Of a DNA stretch of 57,500 nucleotides, positions 13,101 through 24,626 are shown in pieces. How positions within the stretch are numbered: the first letter of the stretch is position 1; the number at the start of each line of letters is the position of its first letter. Origin of the DNA: Glandiceps talaboti (Eukaryota; Hemichordata; Enteropneusta; Spengelidae); assembly GCF_964340395.1 (NCBI RefSeq), contig NC_135568.1, positions 3,785,001 through 3,842,500 on the forward strand, written 5' to 3'. Under the pieces are notes generated by a model that saw only the letters and a list, made by a program, of their open reading frames with translations, was not told the origin of the DNA and made no database searches. A program made the translations under genes and the position numbers.

Positions 13101-14991
13101 CTATCATGTTTATTACGTCATATAGGTGGTTGGCCAAAATCGTCTTCCCAGCCTGACTGATAGACAACAGCTACCTTTCACTGTTGCCGTTTTGTTAGAA
13201 ATCCAACGTATCGGTTCTATATTTCCGTTGGCCCTACCACATGCTGCCGTAACAGACACTTCTATTGGTCGATACAAAATACCCAAAGGTACTCCCGTTT
13301 TCATAAACCTGTGGTAAGTTGTGATTTTATTGGTGTTATGTTGATAAAGATTCACCTACTATGATGTAGAAATATAACCAATACGCATGACATGACCTGA
13401 CAAACTGAGAGCGTTCTTGTCCACGCCAACTCTGATAAACAGCGCCATCTATCATGTATATTGTGAACAAGACTGACAGTTTGCAGACGAAAGCTCATAA
13501 CGAAAACGAGACTGACTCGTCCTAGCTTCTTTACTTGCATAGTCTTAAACTATAGTATTTTTTACGTCATCGTCATTAGGTTGATCGATTTTGATTTTGG
13601 TTGAGGTTTGACTTCTCGATGTGTTGAAGAAAGTTAAACTCTGGTTTGCGAGAATGTTTTAGTTGCGATCAAGTACATGTAAGTCACGAACAGTCCACTT
13701 CACCACTTCTGTGGATAGGGATTCTGGGTATGCAGAGAGAGGTGCTTCATTACGTATTTTACGTCACCACAAGCTATAGTAACACTATGTAGACTGATAG
13801 ATACAGACACAGGTTTTTCACCCTTAAAGTTAAGGATGTTTGAAATCCATACGTATATAGTAACATATAATACATTGATTCCACATTCTCGCAAACGAGA
13901 GCTTTATTTCTTCCGCGACATTGCGAAATTTAACGATGGGCCGTAAAAGAGGCTGTGGTCTTGGACGGTGCCGTAAAAGAGGCTGTGGTTTAAGACAATG
14001 GCAAACTGATTGATTAACGTTCTACTGATTACAGGTCAGTTCATCATGACCCTTCAATATGGCTTGAACCTGATAAATTTGACCCTTCCCGATTTTATGA
14101 TGAACGTAGCGGAACTGTCACAAAGCACGAAAGTTTTCTGCCATTTTCAACAGGTATGTCAAAATGTAGACGTGAAGACTTCAATTTTCACTAACGGATT
14201 TTTCAACATTAACGACGTAGTTATACATTTAATTTACAAACACTATTTTTATTTCCTGGTTGCGTTGTACTCGGCGACAAATTGATATACTACGTCATTT
14301 TCTGCGGTGCTCGAAATATTAATCAAAGCGTCCCAAATCACCGCTATTTGTTTTCACCTATTCAGAATACATATTCATTCATTTTCTCTGAAAACCCCAA
14401 TAACCTTTCGTAACATATATTTCATCTTAATGTTCTTTTATTTTCTATTAAGCACTGATCATAATCTTCATGTTGTAAAATTTCTTGCTTAAGTCCTGAC
14501 AAGTCTTGGCAGAATGAGACATAACCTTATTTTTGTATAAATTAAGTTTTGGGGGTATAATTATATTAGTCCCAAACATGTTTCTTCATTCAGCTGGAGC
14601 TTACTCGTGACGTCTAGCGACTCGTAGTGACAAGGCCCCTTAGGTAACTCGTACATTATTACTCTCCTTGGCTGAACAAAGAAAAAGTATTGGTGAATAA
14701 TATCTAAATATACAATAAGTGGTTATCTGTGAATATTCCTTAAAATGAAAGGTATATCGAATATTTGAGGACACGTGACTCATGAATGTTATTCTTCTAT
14801 TTGCAGGGCGTCGAGTCTGTATGGGTGATCAATTAGCCAAGAAGGAAATCTTTCTCTATTTCGCTTCATTGATGCACCAATTCAAATTTTCTCAACCGAA
14901 GGGAACGGAGAGGCTCACCGTGGAAGTAGATTTTGGCATCACATTGGTGCCAAAACCGTTTGATGTCATTATAGAATCGAGAATTGAATGA
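10102..14991 (+). CDS. Cytochrome P450, CYP2 clan, copy A (492 aa, six coding exons)
   Basis: Exons 10102-10444, 11146-11288, 12284-12784, 13126-13313, 14035-14153 and 14807-14991 join in frame to 1479 nt. The product is a haem monooxygenase, expected in the endoplasmic reticulum with NADPH-P450 reductase as electron donor; its substrate cannot be read from sequence. Visible features: an N-terminal hydrophobic anchor (residues about 8-22), the proline hinge FPPGPWGVPILGS, a C-helix with RRRRFSHTTLRSFG, I-helix oxygen-binding motif GGSETT (297-302), K-helix EIQR (354-357), FDPSRF, and the haem loop FSTGRRVCMG (429-438) with Cys436 as the iron ligand. The RRFSxTTLRxFG block and the haem loop place it in the CYP2 clan; the subfamily is open. 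The Trp usual in WxxxR of the C-helix is Phe here. All introns are GT-AG. It is the first of a tandem pair with the gene at 18959. Confidence 0.93.
10936..11033. mobile_element. Palindromic fold-back element with 9-bp target duplication
   Basis: The two halves (tagtctggtcctctgcctcc and gccactgctggcgctac inward) are inverted copies around a short loop (tcacgaaagag). Perfect direct repeats GAACTGACT flank it at 10927-10935 and 11034-11042. An 8-9-bp duplication and a TAG start fit a hAT-type MITE. It lies in intron 1 of P450 copy A. Confidence 0.75.
11342..11600. mobile_element. MITE, AGTTACCG-ended family, copy 2 (decayed)
   Basis: Begins gttcactggtgactgtgttg with atacaaccatgcaggaacc and ends in an inverted tttgtgtatggttgcaata. 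More diverged than the copies at 3366 and 22676. Intron 2 of P450 copy A. Confidence 0.5.
13884..14000. mobile_element. hAT-like MITE, CATTCTCGCAAAC family, copy a
   Basis: Starts CATTCTCGCAAAC. It contains the family's internal motif ggtgccgtaaaagaggctgt twice, once in a variant form, and ends with a decayed taagacaatg. It directly precedes exon 5 of P450 copy A. A lone inverted end (gtttgcgagaatg) sits at 13644-13656. Confidence 0.65.
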
Positions 14992-15670
14992 AAGTAGATA
15001 GATATCTTGGTAGTTTTGTTGCGGAGTTCCATAAAACGTGTCTACGTTCTATAGTTTTATTAACTCCTTCTCATATAGATTGTTTAATGTATACTATCTT
15101 TATCAGATTGTTGATAATTTTTATGGAGGTAGTTGTATTTTGTACTGTGACTTTTGTAATGAATATCATGATATATATATATATATTATGTCTATGGTTT
15201 GATATTTTATGGCCTCCTACACAGTCTTTTTTTCAATTTTCTTTTCACCCTTGGAGTTGTCTCCTTCCAATCAGTAGCAATCAAGGTGAAAATTGTCTTT
15301 CTCCCAAAACAAGATGGAAGGTGGCTGGCTAAGTAGCTCCCTGTGTAGGTTAGATGAGACATCTCCTTATGTATGTGAAATCCAATCCTGTGTAAAGTAA
15401 TCTCGTTCGGAGTATTATTGTAGTTGGCTATCACTGATATTTGTATGCATCATTGTGCCATATCATTTTATATCTCCACTGTAGCGTAGGTGACAGAAGG
15501 GGTGGCTAAAATAATGCTTGAGTTTCATTTGGCGGGGCTTAACATTTTTAAGAAGAGAGGGTGAGAAGTACTACCGTAAATTGTGTACATTTCGTAACTG
15601 TAGCTATTGTTACAAAGTATATAATTGTATTATAAACAAACAGTAATTGTATCTAGGCTACCCGACCGTG

Positions 15671-16304
15671 TGAGGTCTAATTGATTAATGAGATAGTAAT
15701 ACGAGCTAGGCCATGTTATTACTTGTAATTAAGTGAATGTTGCAAGCGTCACTACAAGTGATAAATCACAACTTTTAATGAATTCAACTATAGTGGAAAA
15801 GGTATTTCCAAAACTGTTTATCTCTGAATTAAATTAACTATAGTTCATAAACACTTCCTAAATAAGTAAAAGAATTGAAGTTTACTGTAAACATGTTATT
15901 TACTAACCATATTTGTATTACGGAATGAAGATTTAGATTTGAATAAAATGTGAATGTAGGGTGTATGCAATGTGTAGGTTATGTGAATGTGAATGTAGGG
16001 TGTATGAGGTCTAATTGATTAATGAGATAGTAATACGAGCTAGGCCATGTTATTACTTGTAATTAAGTGAATGTTGCAAGCGTCACTACAAGTGATAAAT
16101 CACAACTTTTAATGAATTCAACTATAGTGGAAAAGGTATTTCCAAAACTGTTTATCTCTGAATTAAATTAACTATAGTTCATAAACACTTCCTAAATAAG
16201 TAAAAGAATTGAAGTTTACTGTAAACATGTTATTTACTAACCATATTTGTATTACGGAATGAAGATTTAGATTTGAATAAAATGTGAATGTAGGGTGTAT
16301 GCAA
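15671..16304. repeat. Tandem duplication of a 300-bp segment (period 334)
   Basis: Segments 15671-15970 and 16005-16304 look identical base for base on reading. The spacer is built from pieces of the same end sequence (gtgaatgtagggtgtatg). It lies downstream of P450 copy A and carries AATAAA in each copy. Confidence 0.9.
15942..15947 (+). terminator. Possible polyadenylation signal of P450 copy A
   Basis: AATAAA about 950 nt after the stop, inside the first copy of a duplicated segment. The duplicate carries the same hexamer at 16276. Which, if either, is used is unknown. Confidence 0.3.
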
Positions 16305-18440
16305 AAGGCCAACTGTCAACTGATACGAGGAGAGATCTTGTGGGGCGGAAGAGAGCAACACGTCTGGATTACGGTGACTGATCTGCGGGGAACTAACTGT
16401 TTCTATCTAGTTTGAACTGCTGTAAGTGAAGGAAAACGAATCCAAAGCTCTCGTATTGTTGGTTTAAGCATACATCTTCTTCACCAAAAGTCATATTTTG
16501 AGTGCTTGTGAGTTTATCCACTGAATATGTATCCTGAGATTCTGGTACCTCTGAGATTGACTGTGTGCGTCTGAAGTTACAACTTGAATTTGGTCAATAG
16601 CTATCAACACCAAAGACAAGTCGGTAACACTATGTAGACAAATTGCATGAGATAGTATCAAGATGACTGAATAAGTTCTATCTAAACTCGACCTGAAATA
16701 TTTTGCTATCATTATATATGGTTTGTATTATCCTTGTCAAGCATTGTGAAAAAATGAAATCGACCTACCTACCCAATGTGATGGGTTAGTTTACCCGTTG
16801 ACCAGCATTTTTATTTTTCTGGCCTTACATATGATATTTAATTGCGTATGCTAAAATGGATATTATGTAAATTACATGCAAATTTCAAATGTATGATTGC
16901 ACCAGGACAAAGTTCTGCCCCGGCAATTTGGCCAGGCTACGGCCCTGCAAACGATGGTAGGATACGATAATATTGATGTCCTTCTGAGTTTAGCAAAAGT
17001 GACTGCTAACCTAAAGTATACAATCAAACTCTTCAGGGTATTTTCTTGTCTCACTGAAGCTTATGCATTCTTCGAAATATTGTTATAAAGCATTGTATTT
17101 GAATAAACAACTATAAAATTTATCATTTATTTTTCAAATGTGTGTCTAAACTTTGTTGTAAATCTGGGAATAAATGAAAGTAATTTACATTTTAATTTTT
17201 AGCAGAGTTAGACGTTGGGACACCAGCAAAATAACAACCAACGGGTATCAGTAATTAGCTAGGGGTCAGTCTCTGAAAACAGCTGGGTTATTGGTAACTA
17301 GGACACTGCGCATTATGACGTCAGTGAACAACAAATACACGTCACTTTAAGCTCAGATCACTCACGAGACCATACCTGTCTCACCTGATCGGCACAGTAG
17401 TCATCTTGACTTGTCAACCGGTGTATCATCTATATCACTGAATCAGGAAGCTGTAGCGAATCACAAATTTACTGGTGTACAGTCGGTGAGTGCATTTCTG
17501 ACATTTGTGTGCTCAGGTCGTTGCCTTTTACATGAATATGCCTTGTATAGCCTATAGCCTCAGGTGAAAAAACCCACAATTTATTTAGGAACTCTCACGC
17601 TGTAGACTTCCAAAAAGCGGGTCAGTTTTTTTGTGTGTCTTTAATTTATTACTTGTTCACTAAAAGCTCTGATTTATAATCATATATACCATGTTGGGTT
17701 CTATTAAAACATGTAATATGATAACTCTCCGTGATGTCAGAAAACAAAGGTCGTTCACCTTTCACCTGCACTTTGAACTCGGGCATGCAATCGCCAGACA
17801 ACAGCGTTCAATATAATTTACATGTGTAGTCGAGTCGTGCTGGCAGACGGACGGGGTGCGTACCAGGGCTCGCTCCATGGCTCCAGACTGTTGGACATCT
17901 CTTATCCTGAAACAACGGTCAGAATCGACAGGTACTCGTGAAGTTGCTATAATATACCATAGAGAACTACCACGGTGAGGCAGTGTGTTTCAGTTTTAGT
18001 GAAATGTCCCACAATATTTTTGCTAGGTAAGAGATAATTGCATGCCAAATTTATACATTTATGTACACGTTGACATGTCATGACAGGACAACACAATACA
18101 AGACAATACAAGACAATACAAAACATACATACTAGGTACATCGTCAAAAGATGGTTTACGTTGAACTTGAAATAGCCGTCGTTATCACGAAAATGACGCA
18201 ACATGACGCTTTATCAATTTTCAAAATACTTTAAATTGGTGCAATTTCTTCCTGACACCATATACTCCAATTGGTTATGTTATGTTATGTTAATTGTTTA
18301 TTTGAACTGTATGAACGAAATTTTACGAAGTGCCTAAAAATAAGTTTAGGGTCAACAGGGAAAATTAAATTGGGTATAGTTACCGGAAACATACAATTAT
18401 ATTTGTTAAACTAATAACGCTTAAAACTTGCTAGCGCTCG
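16305..18440. other. Intergenic region between the two P450 genes
   Basis: No exon recognised. Contains a CRE-type site at 17316 and a short ACAAT-rich tract near 18089. The promoter of P450 copy B is expected between here and 18958. Confidence 0.5.
17316..17323 (+). promoter_or_regulatory. CRE-type palindrome upstream of P450 copy B
   Basis: TGACGTCA occurs 1.6 kb upstream of the copy B start codon. The same octamer lies 143 nt upstream of copy A. A match of eight bases is weak evidence by itself. Confidence 0.2.
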
Positions 18441-18790
18441 GTTTCGCTTTCATTAAGGCCTAAAAAATAATTGTTTGGTTCCGGTTACCCGACCCCGCCT
18501 AGCTTTTCACTGCCAACTCTAAACATTTTTTTACGTATTCGAGAAAATAATAATAAAATCGCAAAAATTGTGAAGTCTCACGAGAAATAGTGGATGCTGA
18601 AACTGCCATCAACTTAAAAAGACAAAATAAATATGTTCTTCCAATCTGTAATGGCTGTACATCCGATAGGAAGAAATAAATAACACAGAGGTCATTTGGA
18701 AAACAATGGAAAACCTGAACTAGACACTCACACATGAAAAAAATATAATAAAGTAAAAAATCTACCTATCCCACCTATTCTAAAATTGAG
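18440..18790. repeat. Dispersed repeat, copy 1
   Basis: Matches 46325-46600 in the opposite orientation. Shared blocks include ggttccggttacccgacc, cttttcactgcc, a cgtattcgagaaaa block and ctacctatcccacctattct. Both copies also translate to a similar short peptide (LFKLM then STISxETS). It lies just upstream of P450 copy B. Confidence 0.7.
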
Positions 18791-18958
18791 CGTAATCGGA
18801 ACCACACAATTGTTTTATTATTAGGCCTAATACAATTGTCGTAGTCTAATTTTTTTTAAATTTTATTCTTTTTTTTCAGTCTCGAAGAATTATAAGTGTA
18901 CACTTACATTTGGAAATAAAAGGGAAAGATTAAACTTTAAAATCGGACTTGTACAACT

Positions 18959-21900
18959 ATGCTGGACTTACCACTTTATCAGATACTGTTACTGTTACTA
19001 GTCATTGGACTGCTCTTACTATGTGTACGAGAGTACATACCGCCATGCAGGAACTTTCCACCTGGACCATGGGGTGTACCTATACTTGGCAGTATGATAT
19101 ACGTCAGTGCAAAGGTATACAAGGACATGATGCGTCTGGCAAAAACGTATGGTAATGTGTACAGTCTCAAAATGGGAAAAGATGTCATCGTTGTGGTCAA
19201 TGGAATCGAGTCGGTCAAAGAAGTGTTGATTAGGAAAGGCACTGATTTTGCAGATCGACCAAGGAACGAGTGGATTGTTGAACTGTATAATCCAAAGTAT
19301 GAAGGTAAGGTCCGGGATAATAACTTCTGCTGTATTACAGCCATAAAATACCGTACGCGTGATACCAAATAACCATAACTCGATACGCCTGTCATGCATA
19401 GTCATGTCATCTCCAAAAGTATGGCTGAAACGTCAAGATATAACACCATTCCCGTCTTGAAATTAAGTTCACCTTAATAGCACTAAGCTATATAATGAGT
19501 TTTCTTTTTGAAGATGCGTGTCTTGAACGATCCTCGATGCGCCACTAGATCCCAAGGTGTTCGTTTTCATATTCCTGTAAATTCTGTGGGATCCCACGCT
19601 AAAAAAACTACATGCTATTACAGGTGTCCAAACAAAACTTTGGTTCCAAGTTGAAATGTAAGTGAGTTACGAAAGACTTTTGTCCCCAAGTCAGCCACTG
19701 ACATCATGCAAAGAATCCAAACTCAATGTTGTGGTTAGTCTAGAGACTAGCCGTGGCTTTTAATCTGAAGATATCCTTCACCACGTCTAGAGTAATGGGA
19801 AATCCTGAACCAAAAGTTACTCATGCAAATGAGGAAACCCTCCCAACTGTTAGAATTATAATATATTATATAAGCTTCATGATCCATAAGTACAAAGTAT
19901 ATGTTGATACAAACAATCTATGTAAACAGAGATTATTGTCTTTCAGAATTTTAAATTTATGATCAATAAAACAAGACATTCTACTCTTTTTGATAGGCAT
20001 TGGAGATAGTCCGTTTGATGATGCCTTCCAACGTCGTCGCAGATTTTCACATACTACCCTGAGAGGTTTTGGTTTTGGTAAGGTCAGCATGGAGAGTAAG
20101 ATAATGGAAGAAATCAACACGTTATTGGATGAATTAAAGGTACGTACTGTCAAGTGTAGGGATGACTGACTGACTGACTGACATATTCACTGTTCATTGT
20201 TGATTCTAAAGATGGTTTCTTTTATAATACGATCAACAGAATGTAATAAATACATACATGTTTATTGAGGAACTACGGACAGACCCATAGAAGCACTAAT
20301 CTACCTAGTATCTACCTAAAAGTATATACATGTATTTGTCTGTCATTCCGTCCGTCCGTCAATCCATACAGCGATCTATCTATCATAACTCCCTACCTCC
20401 CTTCATCCCCCTCCCTCCCTCCCTCCCTCCATCCATCCATCCATCCCTCCCTCACTTCCTCCCTCCCTCCATCTCTGTCTCTAGGGGCCCTAGTGTGAGT
20501 GTCAGTGTAACTGTGTGCATTTTACCAAATATTTTCATCACTCCATCCATTATCTAAACTACCTTTACTTTTATCGACTATAACACAGTCTGTACTATCA
20601 CCTCAAGGTCTTCCATGTTTCTTAGCCTGTAAGATACGGTGTATCATTTCATCTTATCAGACACCACTTCAAATTTGAAAAAAGAAGGCAGATTTATAGG
20701 ACTGGATATAACGACACATCCTACAGTCTGCCTGTTTACTGGCTGGATCAGAATATAGATACATTAATGTAATGTGGCTTTTAGTAGTCGGCGAAACAAA
20801 AACAAAACGAAACGAAACGAAACGTTTCACTGAATACCAAAAGTCCTGTAATAAATCCACGATTGAAGAACCATTTTGGGATCACAAATACAGTCGGGAG
20901 AAAGACTATCCGCCACCTATAAGTTTAATTCTAAGATTCTTATTTTCAGGAGTTACAAGGAAACCCGTGTAACCCAGGCAACCTACTCAATATGAGCGTA
21001 TCCAACGTTATGTGTTCTATTACATTTGGTCGACGTTTTGAATATTCAGATCCGAGGTTCCAAGGTCATATGCATTCACTCGCTAGATGGTTTGAGCTAT
21101 CTGGTACTGTATACAATGCAAGTGCACTTCCACTGCTAAGATTCTTTGTCCAGAAGGATATTCAGGAATTCCTACACCACTTTTCAAATATCAAATCTTT
21201 CTGCATGGATGAAATCACTGCTCACCGTTCTACTTTTGATCCCAATAACATCCGGGACTTCATCGATGCCTATATACAAGAAGCAGAACATCAGGACCCG
21301 GATGAATTTACTGATACGCAACTCGGAGAAATTTTGGTTGACCTTTTCTCTGCAGGGACAGAGACAACTGCAACAACGCTTAAATGGGCATTGTTATTTA
21401 TGATTTTACACCCAGGTGTACAAGAAAGGGTTTATGAAGAAATACATCAGGTAAAATTAAATTTTATCCATATTAGACATTGATTCTTTTGTGTTTGTTC
21501 TTTTTTGACATCTTAAGAACTAAAAGTAAGATATTACCCTATTCAGCAAAATATGACAGGGTTTTTAAAATCTTAGTATGTCTACGGCGTCGATCTGTAA
21601 GTCCGACAGCTCTCATACTGTTAGAGAGCTATCGGAATTACAGATCTGCACTGTAGACAGTCTATTCAAACCTGCAGCCGCTCAGTTATGTAAGAACACA
21701 CAATTTAAGAAGAAAATCCAGTCAGTAAATACACTTTGTAAACAACAAAAGACCATCTCCCCAATAGTATGTATGTGTTAAATTTCTTCATAGGCAATTG
21801 TGAAATAATTTCACATGTGATCAAATTTACAACTCGTAATACATACATCAAGCATTTGCATTATTTGACGCAATTGTTTATATAGTCTCGGTTACCCAGA

Positions 21901-24008
21901 CTCTCGCCGATGGGGGCTCTGCCTACGAGACCTTCCTGGGTGGTCTCGTAGAGGAGCCCCAGCGGTGAGAGTCTGGGTAACCGAGACTCTCGTTTTCAAA
22001 GTATCGGTTTATAGTATCTATACCAAATGTAAAAGTATACTATTATACTGTTTTTTCTCAATATAAACAATAAACAATGTTAGCAGTGCAAAGCAAGTGA
22101 ACAGACTTGAGGCTAGACACAGACTAGAGAGTAAACATAGATGCCATAACGTATTGCCCCCATCTCACAAATATGATCACGTGACAGCTATCATTCACTG
22201 TAATCAGTCTGTTGTTCATTAGCAGAAAACACTGTTTACAGATAGACTCTCTGTTAGAAAGACCACATACTAACTTTACAGTTAAACCAATTGAAAGAGT
22301 ATACTTTCACACTTGATATGGGCACTTACTATAAATGAATGTTTGACATAGAGAAAGTGTTTTACTTCAGTTTAACTATAATAGTAATTAATAGTGATAA
22401 TATGAATCGTCATATTTCTTTGTAAAGGTTATAGGTCAACATCGTCCTCCAAACCTGAATGATAGACAATCATTCCCTTTCACTGAAGCCGTTCTACTTG
22501 AAGTCCAACGCATTGGTTGTATAGCTCCCATGACCCTTCCACATGCTGCACTGACAGACACTACTATTGGTGGTTATAACGTACCTAAGGGTACACAAGT
22601 TATCCCCAATTTATGGCAAGTATTTTGTTCTCTTCCTGCTCTTTGTTCTCTCTAGTTTTGATACAGCGCACTGTAAGTTACCGTTCACTTATTCTGTTTG
22701 ATACAACCACGCAGAAACAAATATGAAACTGCAGAGTAGTACACATTAAAGGTGATTCAAAATATTCACTATTGCTATATTTAGTCTCAATGATGAAATG
22801 AGCCATTTCAACATGCTGCAACTGTAGCTTGAAAATGTATTCATTTAATCTTGCTATCTGAAAGTGTAACATGGAGTTTTTATTGGTTTCTGTGTGGTTG
22901 TATCAAACAGAACCAGTGAACGGTAACCTACAATGTGCTGTATTTCAGCGAATGTAACTTTAATAAGAATAGCTGAACGCATTTAAAGTGTAGAATCCCA
23001 AACATTTTCTCAGGGAAATTTAGAATTTAATTTTAGATTTAATGAACATGTACAGTCTTTGTAGAATTGACAATTTCTTATAATGATTGACGAATGTTTC
23101 TATTGATTACAGGTCGATACATTATGACCCCATAGCATGGCCAGAGCCGCATGAATTCGACCCTTCCAGATTTTACAATGAAAGTAGCGGAACTGTTGTG
23201 AAACATGAAAGTTTCCTACCATTCTCAGCAGGCAAGTAACGTATGGATGTCAAATGTTGTACACAGTGTCATTCATTGAAGTAAATAAATCCTTAACACA
23301 TGATTAGTCGCTATTTATAACGGACTCCTCCTGGATATAGAATATTCAGTAGCTAGTGTGTTTGAACAATTTGTCGATTCGCTAGTTTCATTGGCGGGTA
23401 TTTTTAACTAAACGCTTCCAGCCAGACTCGGGACAAGTCCCTCTGTTCTCGCGACTGCGCCGCTCGGCCGCATACATAAACAGATTAGGGACGATAGCCA
23501 CGAGTCTGGCAGCGAGACTAACAGTATACTCCAGAACACTTCTGAAACTTAAAGATGGGATTCACAACGGAAAGCAAAATTTGGTTGACATACAACAGTA
23601 ACAGTAACTATAGCAAAACGTGCAAAATGAAAATGTTCATCCTGTAATTTAAAATAGGTTTTACTTGAGATACTTGAGGGCCTAATAGAAAGAACTGTTT
23701 CATTTACCTCAGTACTGTAATAAGTTTACTTGAGCTACCGTGAATATATCTATTTTATTATTGAAGTTTATGCTGAATCGGGTGACTCTTATAGCCTGGT
23801 TATAACAAATATTATCTTCCTTCCAGGACGTCGAGTCTGTATGGGTGAACAACTTGCCAAACAGGAACTGTTTCTCTATTTCTCCTCACTGATGCAACGA
23901 TTCAAATTTTCCCAACCTCATGGAGTAGAGCTGCCAACCACAGAGGGCGAGTTTGGTCTTACTCTTGTACCAAAACCGTTTGATGTCATGATAGAATCAA
24001 GAATTTAG
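18959..24008 (+). CDS. Cytochrome P450, CYP2 clan, copy B (492 aa, six coding exons, two GC-AG introns)
   Basis: Exons 18959-19304, 19997-20139, 20950-21450, 22428-22615, 23113-23231 and 23827-24008 join in frame to 1479 nt, with the same phases and nearly the same exon lengths as copy A. Motifs: N-terminal membrane anchor, FPPGPWGVPILGS hinge, RRRRFSHTTLRGFG, I-helix AGTETT, K-helix EVQR (355-358), FDPSRF, and haem loop FSAGRRVCMGEQLAK with Cys437. Predicted role: a microsomal monooxygenase of unknown substrate. Introns 4 and 5 begin with GC, both within the sequence gcaagt; copy A has GT at the same sites. The first 215 nt of exon 1 are almost identical to copy A, while exon 4 differs at about 51 of 188 positions. 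AATAAA signals at 24612 and 24621 suggest a 3' UTR of about 0.6 kb that includes a long (ACAT)n microsatellite. As in copy A, the C-helix Trp is Phe. Confidence 0.93.
20338..20480. repeat. Pyrimidine-rich (CCCT)n/(CCAT)n tract
   Basis: Degenerate tetranucleotide array in intron 2 of P450 copy B. Confidence 0.85.
21580..21658. mobile_element. Small fold-back element
   Basis: The arms starting gtctacggcgtcgatctgta and ending tacagatctgcactgtagac are imperfect inverted copies of about 35 nt around the loop atactgtta. Intron 3 of P450 copy B. No clear target duplication. Confidence 0.6.
21884..21988. mobile_element. Palindromic element, AGTCTCGGTTACC ends
   Basis: The 48-nt arms (agtctcggttacccagactc at the left, its inverse at the right) close on a loop ttcctgggt. 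Intron 3 of P450 copy B, 226 bp after another hairpin. No target duplication seen. Confidence 0.75.
22616..22617 (+). other. GC splice donor, intron 4 of P450 copy B
   Basis: The exon ends in TTATG and the intron starts gcaagt. Only this junction lets the Trp codon be completed by the G at 23113 and keeps the frame shared with copy A, which has gtaagt here. Confidence 0.85.
22676..22928. mobile_element. MITE, AGTTACCG-ended family, copy 3
   Basis: Best-preserved copy (253 bp). The left end runs agttaccgttcacttattct then gtttgatacaaccacgcag. The right end is its inverse, finishing agtgaacggtaacc. TA dinucleotides flank both ends, as for Tc1/mariner-type elements. It lies in the GC-AG intron 4 of P450 copy B. 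Confidence 0.75.
23232..23233 (+). other. GC splice donor, intron 5 of P450 copy B
   Basis: The exon ends TCAGCAG and the intron starts gcaagt, just before the haem-loop exon. The junction restores FSAGRRVCMG across the splice. Copy A has gtatgt at this site. Confidence 0.85.
23421..23510. mobile_element. GC-rich element with GCCAGACTCG inverted ends
   Basis: gccagactcg and cgagtctggc bound 90 bp whose middle is much more GC-rich than the surroundings; a second inverted pair is agtccct with agggac. Intron 5 of P450 copy B. Confidence 0.5.
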
Positions 24009-24235
24009 CGATAGCTGTCTAGCTAGTTTAGTTGCCACATGGAGAACGAATATGTACTTACTGCTTGGCTCTGAGGGTACTAATAGACGCCATTACCTCA
24101 AGGGCTGGTAATATGTAGCAACTGTTTTCCCGAGGCTGAAATAATTGATGCATGATGATACATTTTGTAACAGTAGGAGGGTAATATAACGTCTACTAAT
24201 GCCTGAATAAGACGAGGCAATAAGTGTTTTATAGC

Positions 24236-24533
24236 ACATACATACATACATACATACATACATACATACATACATACATACATACATACATACATACATA
24301 CATACATACACACAGTACACACACACACATACATACATACATACATACATACATACATACATACATGTACATACATACATACATACATACATACATACAT
24401 ACACACAGTACACACACACACACATACATACATACATACATACATACATACATACATACATACATACATACATACATACATACATACATACATACATACA
24501 TACATACATACATACATACATACATACATACAA
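24236..24533. repeat. (ACAT)n microsatellite in the presumptive 3' UTR of P450 copy B
   Basis: About 300 bp of (CATA) units with two short (CA) cores, each next to the word cagtac, suggesting internal duplication of a 60-110-bp segment. It lies between the stop codon and the AATAAA signals. Confidence 0.95.
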
Positions 24534-24611
24534 ACAACTATTATTAGTAATATAATGTATTTCATAAACATGTGTTTTTATTTGATATAGCACTGTATCG
24601 CATTCTATTTG

Positions 24612-24626
24612 AATAAATGAAATAAA
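24612..24626 (+). terminator. Polyadenylation signals of P450 copy B
   Basis: Two AATAAA hexamers (24612 and 24621) lie about 600 nt after the stop codon on the coding strand. No nearer canonical signal was noticed. Confidence 0.45.

Noticed and set aside
14010-14285. 91-codon plus-strand open frame overlapping P450 A exon 5
   Set aside because: Wrong frame. The real exon is 14035-14153, whose frame gives SVHHDPSIW and FDPSRF and connects to the haem loop.
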